Below, in pieces: positions 44,329-56,700 of a stretch of 64,000 nt of DNA. The translations under genes were made by a program, and so were the position numbers. The notes beneath the pieces are model-generated. The model was given only the letters and a program-made list of their open reading frames with translations, ran no database searches and was not told the DNA's origin. This stretch comes from Siderastrea siderea. Lineage: Eukaryota; Cnidaria; Anthozoa; Scleractinia; Rhizangiidae. The DNA is taken from NCBI GenBank assembly GCA_964030785.1, contig OZ034970.1:21031134-21095133 (forward strand). Direction: 5' to 3'. Position 1 is the first letter of the stretch. Each line of letters opens with the position of its first letter.

Positions 44329-46924
44329 TGTGTTGACAATATTCGATCGGCGCACAGGTTTTAAAAAAGTCTGGGCGGCCTTGACTTTACCATCTTCGCA
44401 ACCTAAGGTTTCTATGATGTCGTCCGTGCTTTCAGTCACATTTAACACAGATTTAAACAATATAGACTCATTGTTTTCTTATTTTGATGGGAACTAGACC
44501 TGGACAATAGGATTGCCACCAGCTAGTTGGTTTCTTGTTTCTTTGCGGGTTACTGATGTTTATGCAAAAGGAGCATTATTATTCAGTCAAGGTCTAATTT
44601 CTCTCATTCCAAATTTCCTCATTTCACTCGGACAACGAAACATTCAATCTTCAGCCATGCAATGCAGGATTTTATGAAAATACGAAACAATATTCAAAAT
44701 CTTTCCACCAAATTGAGTCATTCGCGAGGTACTGGCGATGCGTATCGCCGATTTGGTTATGAACTATAGTGTGCGACGAAATTGAGTGGAATAGCGGGTG
44801 CCTTTTTCAGTACAGCGGAGCTCCCTAAATACGACCTAAAACGAGGTATAGAATTGTGGTCGCCACGTTGTAAGGGCGGTTGCATTAACAAGGCTTTTAA
44901 GGAAAAAAACGACCACATGAGCTCGGTTTAATCCAGACCAAGAAAAAGCGTCGGTAATAAGGTGCGAGGCTATTTCGTACTGACGGGGTAACGGGTGTTC
45001 AACTGAATATGTAAAAGAGGTCTAGTTATTAACCAAAAGAGATCTTTCTTGTCAAACAGAACTTATTGCTACCATTTGCTTGGTCGATTGTTTTATGAAA
45101 TAACTCATATGAGCTGATAGCCTACTGGCGGAAACGAATCAAAAAGTATTATTAATTACTAGTCATATCTCAACCTAACCGTAAAAGTGGATTTAATAGT
45201 TGACTTGTTGGTTTGACATCTCATGTGTATACAGTCACTGTACTCTCTGATTATTGAGATCAGCTACTTGAAAAACTAACTTCATCGTTCAGCAAATAAT
45301 TATCTCTAAACAAAACGAATCAGCTCTTAGGCCAGTGACTCTTTTAGCTGTAAGGCCTAAGAAGTTCTCAGAGTTCTAGATCTTTGATAGGCCTATCATG
45401 AGTTATCTCTGGATGCTTCAAAGCAAAAATGGACACATTAAAACACCAACGAATTTCCTGATATGGGCCATTCCATTGTAGCTGGGTGGCAGAGATTGTT
45501 GGAATAAATTCTTTCTTAGAGATTTAACAATCTTCATCAATACTGATTCGAATTCCTCGGCGTTTTCTTTGGAGAAAGAATTAACAATATTTTGTAGTCT
45601 GAATTGCCAGTTGCCTCTTCGCGCAGTGAGCAGGCTCGACCGAAACACCTTTGGAAAGCATCGATATATGTGATAATCTTTCCGGGGCAGCTTTCGGATT
45701 TCTTCGGAAATAGGCTCGGGAACAATCTAAGATTTCGGATATTTCCATGTGTAATAAAGAATATAAGTTCAATAAAAAAGTAAAAAAATAATCGTACCTC
45801 ACCAATTGGAGAGAAGTATAATTTCGTCAGTCATTATAATAAGCAGGTGATAGTAACTCATTTACATGTTAAAAAATTGAAAGAAAAACTGATGGAAACA
45901 GGTGATCATTAGTTTCATATCATAGTTCGTTTAAATTATGTCTCTTTATACTTTTCAAGGTATAGTCTCAGAAAGAAAAGGTTTTGAAAGCTAGGGATGT
46001 TAAAATTATGAAGCCTACAAACCAAAACAGAACCGCGTAAATGCATTTAATATCACTCTCAATCATCCGGAGTAGTTCGGTGAAGCTTGTTGTCTTCTTA
46101 GATTTAAAACGAAAATTATTTCCAGGGCTAGTATTCCCGCTCAAAAAAATAAATGATCATGCCTGTAAAATTTTTCAGGGGTCGCAATGTTTTTCTAGTC
46201 AAAGGGAACTAAACAACCGTCTGTTACCAGAGGCGTTTCTGCCATTCTGACCTCTGTTTGCAGAAAATTTTTGTCTTTGTTTTTACATTACCAACAAAAA
46301 CAAAATCCCAATGAACGGAGAGGTTACTAACTTAGTAAGATTGCTCGATAGGATGCTGATCTGCGTGAGACCACGCTAAAAGACTCCATCGATAAATATA
46401 TACTGTTTAAGACGTGTTTTAACGAGACATGCTCCCTTGTTAATGCATAAAGATGAATAAAGAACCATCACGCGGCAAGAGATCACAACAGCCGGACTTC
46501 TTCTCGCAATTTGACTTATTAGGGGGAAAACAGTTGGATCCATTTTGGTGCCTGCATGTCTCGACAAAGATAACACTGTTTCAAAATTTAAAGCCAAAAC
46601 TGAAATATCATGGCCGTTTTAACTAGCTCTTCCGCAAATGTTCTCAGTTTCTTTAACATTAATCAAATACAGATATATACGAAGGAATTTACATCTGCAT
46701 GTTGGTGAAAAATAAGATAAAGACAAATGAATTTTCGTTAAGCATACTCAATGTTACAACTTGTTGTTTGTCGGTTTTAAATTTCCAATAATCTCCTCGG
46801 GGTAAAGATCGTTCGATCAACTCGATCCATCGGCCCGCTCTGATCATCCACGCCCTAAGTTGAAACCGCCTGACTTCAGAATACAACTAATAAGTTCACT
46901 CATAATTTACGTGTGTTTACTTAC
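44329..46924 (-). other. Region between alternative first exons A and B
   Basis: It is upstream sequence of exon A and, for transcripts from exon B, part of the first intron. It probably contains the exon A promoter (44330-44600). A minus-strand coding-like patch near 45418-45805 is broken across frames and unrecognised. I see no other structure. Confidence 0.5.
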
Positions 46925-47229
46925 TTCAAATTGTCCTCTATCCTTTCTTTTGATATCCCATTGATTGCGTCGTTATACAGCGAATGTAGATCTGCTTCCT
47001 CTTTTGAATGTTCTTTGGAATTTTTTTCGTGTTCATCACAGCCAAGTTTTAGTGCCCGGCTCACCAAGTATCCCCCAGTGAAAGCTACAAGAATCAGCAC
47101 TATTACTAACACTACAGCAACCGCGATGCAAGTTTTGCGACGGCGTCGCCGTCTTCTTCCATCGTTTGGATCAAGGGCCGCATCTTCGTCACCTTTGACA
47201 AGCATAAATTCTGCTTTTTCTGCAGACAT
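46925..47229 (-). CDS. Active M28B gene, alternative first exon B
   Basis: ATG 47227-47229 opens MSAEKAEFML, an acidic patch, an eight-residue basic cluster (GRRRRRRRK) and a hydrophobic anchor (about 33-55), then a charged stalk ending SKERIEDNLK. The donor is AA before GTAAGT, the same phase as exon A; joining to 42678 gives Lys-Tyr-Phe and an open 765-residue protein. No other M28B exon lies between 44329 and 46924, so an alternative promoter is the simplest reading; a relic first exon of a lost third copy is the alternative. Confidence 0.75.
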
Positions 47230-48960
47230 CTTCACGACACAGATCACTCCGGCTGGTGTATCTTGTCAGGCGCGCTTAATATAAAGGACGCCAATATAAA
47301 GTTGAGTTTAAAAACGTTTATGATAATGTGAATAGCGTCCAAACCTGTAGCATAGCTGCGTTTGACTACAGGGGACAGTGCTAACTAATGCTCTACTTTG
47401 GCAGATGTTTCGTGTATTTTTCCTTTGAGATGCAAAAGACGAATAATAACTACACTCACAATAACAGACTTTTATAGAAGCAAAGGCCTGTTTTCAAAAA
47501 TCTTCCTGGTGAAAAAAAAAAAAGGAAAAAAGCTTTTGAACCGACCGGGAACCTTCTTAGCTGTCGAGGGAATTACAGGGGGAATTTTTCATATTGAAGT
47601 TCGTAGATGTAAACATGTCATTGTCTTATGCGCCAAGTAAATAAATCCTTTGAACGTTAGGCGTCAAGCTAAGAAGGCGGCTTGACTGTTTTTGTTAGCT
47701 GTAAGTTTTGACCGTGTGGATGTTCAGTCGATATATCCGGCTCAGTACCAAACGTGCGCACCAGAGTTTTCACAAAAGTCTGGCGCGATGTTTTTTTATC
47801 TTTTACAGACCATTTGAAAACTTGGAAACTAAATTTTCAAACAATATAAACTAACCGTCTTAAAAGCCAATCTGAAATTCTCAGCCATCTTAAACGCCAA
47901 GCTTAACTGTCAGATTTGATTTCAACTGCAAAAGCTTTTAGTAGTGGCCGTTCAGGTCTCTTTCGATGCAAAACACCCGTGTTTTTGTCCAACTGAAATT
48001 CCTGTTTACTTACTCTCTCGGCCACTTTGCGCCCTTACAAGGAACTTCTAGCGTGCGTGTGAACAGTAAGCTTAAGGTGCTGGTCATTAGTTTTTCTATT
48101 GTTTTCCACCCGATCACCATGAAAAATATCTATCTCTATATAAATAAGGCATTTCTGTGGTTTGCTAGGGTCAAGAGTTACCTAGTATGCTAGACTATAT
48201 GCAAAACTTAAAAATAATAAGCTGTGTGCGCACCGCCACGATCTAGAAGCTCGGCCAGTGTCGGCTCCAGCTCCTGCTCCTACTTTGGAGTAAATGGCGT
48301 GAAAAGCGTTTTAAACGATTTTCAATGAGATCCCACACGCTTGGTTCTATATCGTGCTGTTGAGTCCTAATAAGAATGAAACAGCTGTTTATGGCTTCCA
48401 CAATGCTGGAAGTTTGGCTGTGCGCAATTCATTAGCATGGCAAAACTTGGAGTTATTTTTGGTTCCTTTAAGTTGATTGTATTCTATGTTGGGACTTTAG
48501 GCATCAGGCAATCATATATGTCCCACCACTCTTGTTCCAAGGGTTGGGTATTAGCTTAGCCCTGGGCATTTGTAGGCCTCGGCGTGATTTTGACCTCAAA
48601 TTTTAGTAACATGGAAAAATTAACCCTTTTTGTTTTGGAAAGGACAAATATGTCGTCTAGATTGCGAAATAAGGCCAGCTAGCACTTTCGGAGGTCAGCA
48701 GTTGCTGGAAAAAATTCGGAGAAGAAGACTGTAAAATTTTCTAAGACCTAAATTTTCAGCCAAAGAATATGAACGGAACACCTGTGTTAGCTTCCTAAAT
48801 ATCGTTTAAAACGGGCCTTAAAACAATGTAAGAAAACAGAAAACGACATTTTTAGCATTTTGCTTAAATTTTCTCGTTGGGTGCCTCTGAGAACTGTGGC
48901 TTTGTTTCAAGATAATGAGAGCATCAACAAAGAGGAAAAAAGAGAAACAACAACCACTTA

Positions 48961-49720
48961 ACAGGCCCTTAGCCAGTATTGAGGCAATCGAGGCAGTTGC
49001 CTCGGTAAAACTTTTCCCTAGTTGTTAAAAACTTAAATGGAAAAACAAATTATTTGATAATAGATTAATAATAGAACATGTTTCTGGCAGTAAACCACGC
49101 CAACGGTACCCTAAAATGTGATAACCTCAGCTAATACTTCACATATATGCTGGTCGCGAGCCCATAAGTGTCTCCAGTGGTCAGCGTATACCGCAGCCTC
49201 CAGCCTAGTTACCTATACAAGATGTGGTCAATATCAATAATGGCACAGACCGCCTGAAAGGTCTTGCCCTCGCATACGTTTAAGACATCCCTCCAAAAAT
49301 GGGAAACCAGTGGTCATAGGATAAATGCTTTAGCTTTTTCCAAATAAAAGCAAGGCCTTAAGTAGAGAGTACACTTCAGCACTAGTACACTTGAACTGGT
49401 GGACTTGAACGAGATTGATATTTTCTTCGTCACGGATGCTGAAATAGCATTTCAGAGGTTCTAAATTTCATTTCTGAATGGAACTGTGGAAATTTTAAAG
49501 AGAAGAACTGATAACAAACATAAATGCTGTTAAAGTTAGTTTGGATTTTGATTATGTTTGGGGGAAAATACCACCAGGAAAAACGCGCTAAAAATGGCAT
49601 TTCCGGGCGTCTAGATTTTGAAATTTTCTGGGGAACATGCCCCCAGACTCCCCTAAAAGCTTGTGCCTTCGGCTCTTCGCAGTTGCCTCGGTTATCAGAA
49701 CAGTCTGGCGACAGCCCTTC
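48961..49720. mobile_element. Probable degraded hAT-like element
   Basis: CAGGCCCTTAGCCAGTATTG followed by GAGGCAGTTGCCTCGG resembles a hAT-type terminus. About 600 bp on, another patch (GGAACATGCCCCCAGACTCC, CTTCGCAGTTGCCTCGG) repeats the GTTGCCTCGG motif. A matching right terminus was not found, so the limits are rough. Confidence 0.35.
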
Positions 49721-49912
49721 ACTAGAAGAATACTGCATCGGAATTAGCACTGTTTTAGCACTGTTCTGTACGGTATGTAGATGCATCCAGAAGCAAAGAA
49801 ATTGCCTTTTTTTACTGCATGCACCGTGTGGCATTTGAAAAGCTCGCTGGACCCATTTTTCAAAACATGCGAATGCCCGGGGGTTTGTCTGTAGGTAGAA
49901 AGGGAGAGGGCT

Positions 49913-49931
49913 GGGGGGGGGGGGGGGGGGG
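49913..49931. repeat. Poly-G run (19 G)
   Basis: An uninterrupted homopolymer upstream of APLF. It could form quadruplex structure and is prone to length error in sequencing. Confidence 0.9.
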
Positions 49932-50488
49932 AAGGATCGGCACTGCTGAAATTGACTGATGCGTTACACTTTCGATTTCTAATAAACAAAAGAAACTTTG
50001 TAATATGGAAATATCTAACGGTGTATCAGTTATCCAGACATGGCAATATTTAAACGTGCAATCACATCCACTAGTTTTAGCCTTCTCTTGTATACTCTTG
50101 GTAAGTGGTGAGTCGCTCAGTACTGGAAAAAAAGACATTTGAAAATTTTTGTCGTTTCGTCCTCTGTTCAGTTGTATTGGGGAATTGAGGGTTTCAATCG
50201 TATTTTGTCAAAGCTAAACGATCTGAAATGATGGTTTCACTCAGTTCTTCTGATGGCCTCAGGCGAGTCCTTAATAACACTCAAGGACACATTGTATGTT
50301 TTATATAACAAAGTTATGGTTTTGCGCCTGTTTCTGTTTTTCAACTGCGGGCTCACAAAATGCTCGATCACTCAGGCGACACTCTGGCTTCTTAGAAGGA
50401 TTGATTTTTGTCCAGTCTGATCTATAACTGGACCTTTGTTCCCACTGAAGTCTTAGTTTCAAAGCAAAACTATGAAATTGCAATTAGA

Positions 50489-50753
50489 ATGGCCACTTTT
50501 CTGCTAAGGCCTCGCGATGGAGGTAAAGACATCGCAATTCCACCGGGCAAGACCACCATCGGCCGAGGTCCTTTTCTTGGGGTAAGAATCATAATCATCT
50601 CGTATAGCTGAATTATATAAGCTTATCGTCTCGGTAATTTTGTCTTCTGTGTATTTCAACTTTTAAAATCGTTCACCAAAGGTGACAGATAAACGGGTGT
50701 CGAGGTCGCATGCAGAACTGGAACTAACTGATGGGAAACTTACAGTTTTACCA
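50489..50753 (+). CDS. APLF: APLF exons 1-2: FHA core
   Basis: Exon 1 (50489-50581) MATFLLRPRDGGKDIAIPPG and TIGRGPFLG; exon 2 (50682-50753) VTDKRVSRSHAELELTDGKL. GRGP and RVSRxHAEL are the two halves of the FHA phosphothreonine pocket. The intron falls at the same place as the G-I/V-TDKRVSR boundary of the vertebrate protein by sequence match. Confidence 0.95.
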
Positions 50754-53700
50754 GTAAGTAGAAAGCTACGTGTACACTGTAAGCTTATACTTGATCATGA
50801 ATTGTTAAGCTTAAGCTTATCTCCTTTTAAAGTGTTCTCGCTTTGTGATCTTTGACCATCCCCGCTATCTCTCCTCGCCTTCAACCCAGGCCTTCTATAC
50901 TGACTACGTTGCAGCTTTTCAGTGACACCCAGGGCTCCAAAGGTGTATTTTTATTAGTGAAGACTGTGGGCATGGCAACAGAAATTGGGGCAGATCTAGA
51001 AAAAGAAGAACGAGAAGAAGAAAAAAACAACAACAGCAAAAGCAAACAAAAAAACAAACCAACAAACAAGCAAACAAATAAACATAAAATGGCCTCCAGC
51101 TGTAGCCCTAATAGACCACCAACAGACATTTTCTTTTCCCTTCTTGTATATTAAATTTGGGGAAGGCCGGGGCACATCTTAGCTACAGTGTATGCTAACT
51201 GTTGTGTTGGTCCCTTAGGCATATACAGGTGACACTGTTCGAAGTACCTTTGTATATGGCCAGTTACATGTAGATTCTTTGTTTTTCAGAACTTGTGCTG
51301 CATTTTGAATTACCACCCAGCAAGTGCTTGAATATAAACAATCCTGAAATTTTTTCTTTATCTGAGAACTTTCACCACATCAGAAAGAAAAATCACTGGA
51401 TTTATTAATAATGTCATTTTTCAAGCAGCCAGTTGATACAAGCGCTGTCCACTAAATCATGAACAAACAACATTACATGTAAAGCAGTAGAGCTGAACAA
51501 TTCTGTTTGCATGTAGCACAAGTATATTTCTTTTATGGTAAAGAATTTCAAAACCAGAGATGTTAGCATGAAGTATCCTCTTATTTGTTTTGAAAATTGA
51601 AGGTCATTGACAAGTAACAGTTATATTTGTTTAATTTTGTACCTTCTACAGCTTCACACCAACCCAACTTTTTTCAAGGCTAGTGTGAAGGAGAAATTTG
51701 TTGCTTTAAAGAAGAATGAAGCTAAAGGCTTGCTCAGTGGTAACATCATCTCTCTGCTTCCTGACTTTCTTTGCTTTGAGATTGTTAATAAAGGAAGCTT
51801 GAGCGAGAATGGGTTGACCACAGAGGAGGTGGACATTGCCAAGAGCAGGCCAGCTGATGATCCCACGGTTGTGGTTGATAATCATGAGAAACCTTTAGCA
51901 ACTTCAAAAGTGCCCACAGGTAAGAAAACACCTGTTCAGTTAATTAGGGACCCTGTAGTGCTGGGACTGTAATTTCCAACATGGTTATGTCTTGACTGGT
52001 GTCCAGTCCCCTGGGGAGAATGTGCCAGATGTGAGTCACCTAGCACATGTAGTATGAAGTGACTAGGAGCGACACTACTTCTCCCTACTGGAAAACTTTA
52101 CCACTAGAGTCCAGAGCCCCCGAGGCCCAGGGATGTTTGCCTTTCCCCCTAGTACTTGCACCCCCTTCATAAATATCCTGTATTTGTCCCTGCATCATGT
52201 GGACCATATCCTGAACTGAAATCTTCATTTGTGAAGCTATGACAAGATTAATTATTCATGAAACCATATAGAAAATGTAGTACTTTTTTCTTCCAACACA
52301 GAATCATTTCTTGATGAATTTATGGACAACAGACCATCAATGGAAGCTGTTCCAGCTGCCTCAACTCAGGCCATCAAGAGTAGAAAGGATCCACATGAAT
52401 TCCCTGATTCTCAATCACAGCCCAATGTGGTGAGTTCTTCATCTTTTTGTGATAATATACTCCCCCCAGTAGTTTTCTCCTTGCTCCAAGCTGGGTTTCC
52501 TCCTGACCAATGTCTCCAGTTTTCCACTTTCTCCATAAATACCAACACTTCTCAATTCTGGTTCAATCTGGAATTCAAGGACCAAAGGTTTGTCCTGGTT
52601 GGAAGAATCTGGTACTTGCTTGAGCAAGTCGATTTTGCATTGTATTGTAGGTTAATTCCATCGAAATTTTTTTCAGAGCAAGAAAGACAAAATCACTTCA
52701 CCCAAGCCAGAAGTCAAGCCTGCACCTTTGTTACAAAAGACTCGTAAACTTCCATCATGGTTGATCCAGTCAACAAGTTCAGACACAAAATCCCCAACAA
52801 AGAAAGTGGGAAATCGAAAAGGCAAAGCTCCAGCAAGTATGACAGAGGGAAAAACAGCCACACGTAAGTGTGCAATTATTGCAAATAATTATTTTTTAAT
52901 TCTAGATTTTTATATGTATCTTAAAACTTTCCTTGAGTGACCAAATATTTGTAATTGTACTTTAAAAAATCAATTTAGGAAATGATAAAAATGATTTGTT
53001 CTAAAATAGTTATTGTGAAAAATTTCCAGTTAGTGACAAATTAGAAATGACTGAGGGGAGATAGCTATGCAGAAGTGCAATTCAAATGTTTTACAGACAT
53101 TGCCATCTCCAGTATTTAATCAGTTCGTACACAATATATAATTTTTATATTCTTAACCTGAATTTACATTTCTTTGGACATAATTATGATGAATGAGACT
53201 GCAAATAACTGCAAACTAGTAAGGACTTAAACTGGTTTTCAATTAAGTGCTGTAAAACCTGACCCACAGTTAATGAATCAATCAGAAATCTTAGAAAATA
53301 CATCAGTGTAACTGCAGCCACCTCAGTGAAAATGCAGGAAAAGCTTGTGACAATGGCACGATTACCAGTTCCGGTGTTTCATTTAACTGGTAGAGTTTTT
53401 CATCAATCTAAAAGCATAGAAGAACATTACATGTAAAAGCATGGCAAACATATTTATTAATTCATGTACAGTATAATTAAGTTCACTGATTTACCTGAGT
53501 GTGTAAAATTTGCATATTATTTTATTTTTTGTAATCTAGCAAACAAAGCTGGAAAAACTACCCAGAAGTCATCCCCATCCCAGCAAAAACAAAAGCGATT
53601 GGATTCTGATGATGATTTTGTGGCTGGCGAGGATAAGCACGATGATGATGGCCGAGATGAATTACCTTTGAGGCAACAAGGAAAGGGAAAAACAACTTTA

Positions 53701-56700
53701 CCAAAGAAGCGTTCATCCACTGACTTGCAGTGGGACAGTGATGATGACATTGCACCCGGCAGACACAAAAAAACTAAAAAAGTATTGAGTGAGAGTGATG
53801 ATGAGGATGAACCTCTGCAGTCTACCAAGAAAAAGGAAGTTGTCAAAGCTGTTCTGCCTGTTTTGAAGGATGAATCAAGTGGCAGTGATGAAGATGTGAA
53901 ACCTGCTCCCACAAAGGTGCACAACAGTAAATGTTCTGTCATACATTGTTCACAAACAGCTGTATGTGTAATTGTTTTCATCAAGCATTGTGGTAGTTTA
54001 ATTAAGTGTTTTAAAAGCTGTTGACATCAAGGATTGTCTTACAGTGTATTTTAAGTGCTTAAGTTGTGGTTTACTAACTAAGTGATATTTGGTTGTTGAT
54101 TGTCCAAAGTTTGATTTATGGTAATCCTGGATTAAAAGTTAACCAAGGTTTCTTCAGTGTAGACGTTGACTTATTTCTCCTGTTTCAACTGAATTTACAG
54201 GAAAAATCTACAGGAATCCAAGTTGCTATATTAAAGCTGAATTAAATTGATGCTAACTTTGAGGTGATCTTTTTTAACAGAAAAGTGCAGATAGAAAAAC
54301 ACCAGAGAAAGATGAGAGTACAACTTCCAAGCTTCCAACATGTCCATATGGAAACAAATGTTACAGGTACTGACATGCTGTAATCCTATGTATCATTTTA
54401 CTAAGCAGTTTATTTACATGTAGTGACATCACCAAGGATTGCCTTATTGTTCTTTAAAGTGCTTTATTTCTGTTTTTTTTTTCCTCTTAGTTGCATGAGG
54501 GGGGGGGGGGGGTCATTAGCTTGTGTGAAGCACCTCTACTGTGTATGGTGTAACATATTTTGTTGGTCAAAATTCTTTTCATTGCTAATTTGGACATACT
54601 GGCAGGCTTGCATAAAAATCATGTTGCCTGTCTGATTTACATTGTTTTTCACGTTTTTTGGGCAGATGACTAATGTGGTAAATGTAGATCTCCTGCAAGT
54701 GGATGTTAATAATTGACAATGGACACCAAGTAAAAAGTGTGTTCTTTTCACAGGAAAAATCCAGTACATTTCAAAGAGTATTCACATACTGACAAGGATA
54801 GCAAGGCTGATGATGATGATGATGGTGGTGATGATGATGATGATGAAGCTCTAGGTGATGGCAGTGATGACCGACCTGAGTGTCCTTATGGCACCAGCTG
54901 TTACAGAAAGAATCCTCAACACAAACGGGATTTCAAACATAACAAGGCTCCTGGTAGGAGGCTGTTGCTGTGTTATTCTTGATCCAAGCCTGGGGTAGCT
55001 GACTTCATTAGTGACCATTTCTTCCCTACTTTGACTTTTAACTAGTGTTGTAACAGATTTACGTGTATTCATAATTATTTGACCTGAACACTCTAGAAAG
55101 GATGAAACAAGCCAAAAAAACCAAACAAAACTTTAACAAACAAACAAACAAACAAACAAACTTCAAGTTTAAGTTTTGGCAGCTAAAATCAAACCTCTCC
55201 ATGGAAAAAATAATATTTGATGTAAATTCCCTTTCCTTTAGAGCAAATGGTTTTTTATTCTTAATATCTAAGCCATAATTAATTTAACCAATGAATGTTC
55301 AGTCAAATGTGAGAGTTAAAAATGGAAGCAGGATGCATGGTCAAAAAGGTGTTACTTAATATTACTACCACTCATTGCAATGTTAATGCACTTATATCAC
55401 TTTTATTTATAATTTCATTAATTCACAGAGTTAAAACTTAATAAGTCAGAGCAAATGTCGCTAAGGTCTGAGCATAATTGGAAATGGTCAAAATAAACTT
55501 CCCTTCATTTTTTTGTGCGAAGTTAGTCCTTGAGGTGGAAGTAATCATGGTGGTATTTTTTTCATTTCGTGTAATAAACTGAACCTGGTATCAGGGGGGG
55601 AAGTTCATGCCCAAAAATGCATTTTTTGGCTGTTTTAGTCCCTGAAAATTGACATTTTGTTAGCTACTTTTTTTTCAAAGCACAGCAGACTGGTTGAAAT
55701 TCTGTTCACATCCTAGCAATCTATCATCCTTCCACTTAACAAAAATGTCAATAGATTTTTTCTTTGTTCCTGTGGGGCCCTCTGTTCTTTGTAAGGGGGG
55801 GAACTCTACTTTTGAAAAACTGAAAATGAGACATCTTTGACTAAGAAAAAATCTAACTGGTATTCATATTTTGATTAAATTCGAAATTGTAAAGAAATAT
55901 AGGATCCTTTCTTAATCTTTTGATGCCTAAAAGTCGGCGGGCACTCAAAGGAATTTTTGCAGGGCATGTGATTTAAAACATGCACCTTAGGCAAAATGAC
56001 AAATTATTTTCAACTATTTTAAGTGGCCACTAATGTCAGAATTTAAGGAATACTGCAGCAGTTATAAACCATCATGCTGTTTCTTTATCATCTATAGATT
56101 ACTATTATTTCACTTTTTTAGATTAATATTACACAAATTGAGAAAAATTACTTTTTAAACATCACACTCTCGTTGGGGACTGTTAATTTATGCAAAACAG
56201 ACACTCAGTTAACCGGTTGAGAAAACCACAAAATAAACTGGACAGCTACACAATCATGTAGTCGACTAAACTAGGAAAATAAGATTAAGAAGCAATTGTT
56301 GTCTGACATACCATTTTGTACAGTAATCAGTTCAAGAGCGGCCTTAGAACCAACCCCAAGTCAGGCCGAATTCAGAGATCCTTGAAAGCTCCACTTCGGT
56401 CACGACGATTGTTATCGCCAGATCAAGAAATCAGTTCTCATCCTTGCAGCAGCCACAAATGGTTTCATTACAAGGATATTCTATCCAGTTTGCTGCAACG
56501 GCACCAGCAGATCAACCAAAACACTGCGAACGGCTCTCAGAGAAGCAAACATCACTCGATACTCCACCAATCCTGCCGTCACCGCCATGTTGGATTTCGT
56601 GTCATGAGTGCTTCGGGTTTTTCCGGTATCCATGTTTGTCACGCTGTTCAGAAATTAATACTATATTAAGTCAACTGGCTTGTTCTTTCAAGTTTTAAGC

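Larger units (their letters stand above)
47230..50488. other. Divergent spacer between the M28B gene and APLF
   Basis: The region separates exon B (-) from the APLF start (+), so it must hold both promoters. It includes a likely hAT end and fragment (48961-49720) and a 19-G run (49913-49931). No coding exon is supportable. Confidence 0.6.

Noticed and set aside
44329..44460. Longer N-terminus of the active M28B protein starting at 44460
   Set aside because: The codon there is TTG, not ATG; the first ATG in frame is at 44326-44328 in good context.
44329..46924. A third M28B gene copy represented by exon 46925-47229
   Set aside because: No catalytic or protease-associated exon occurs between the two first exons; an alternative first exon is simpler, though a relic cannot be excluded.
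53517..53984. 155-codon antisense ORF
   Set aside because: Shadow of the acidic, GAT/GAA-rich APLF exon 6.
56316..56698. Plus-strand ORFs of 84-117 codons in APLF intron 8
   Set aside because: They lie in the inverted-repeat arm; equivalent frames in the other arm are interrupted and no known domain appears.
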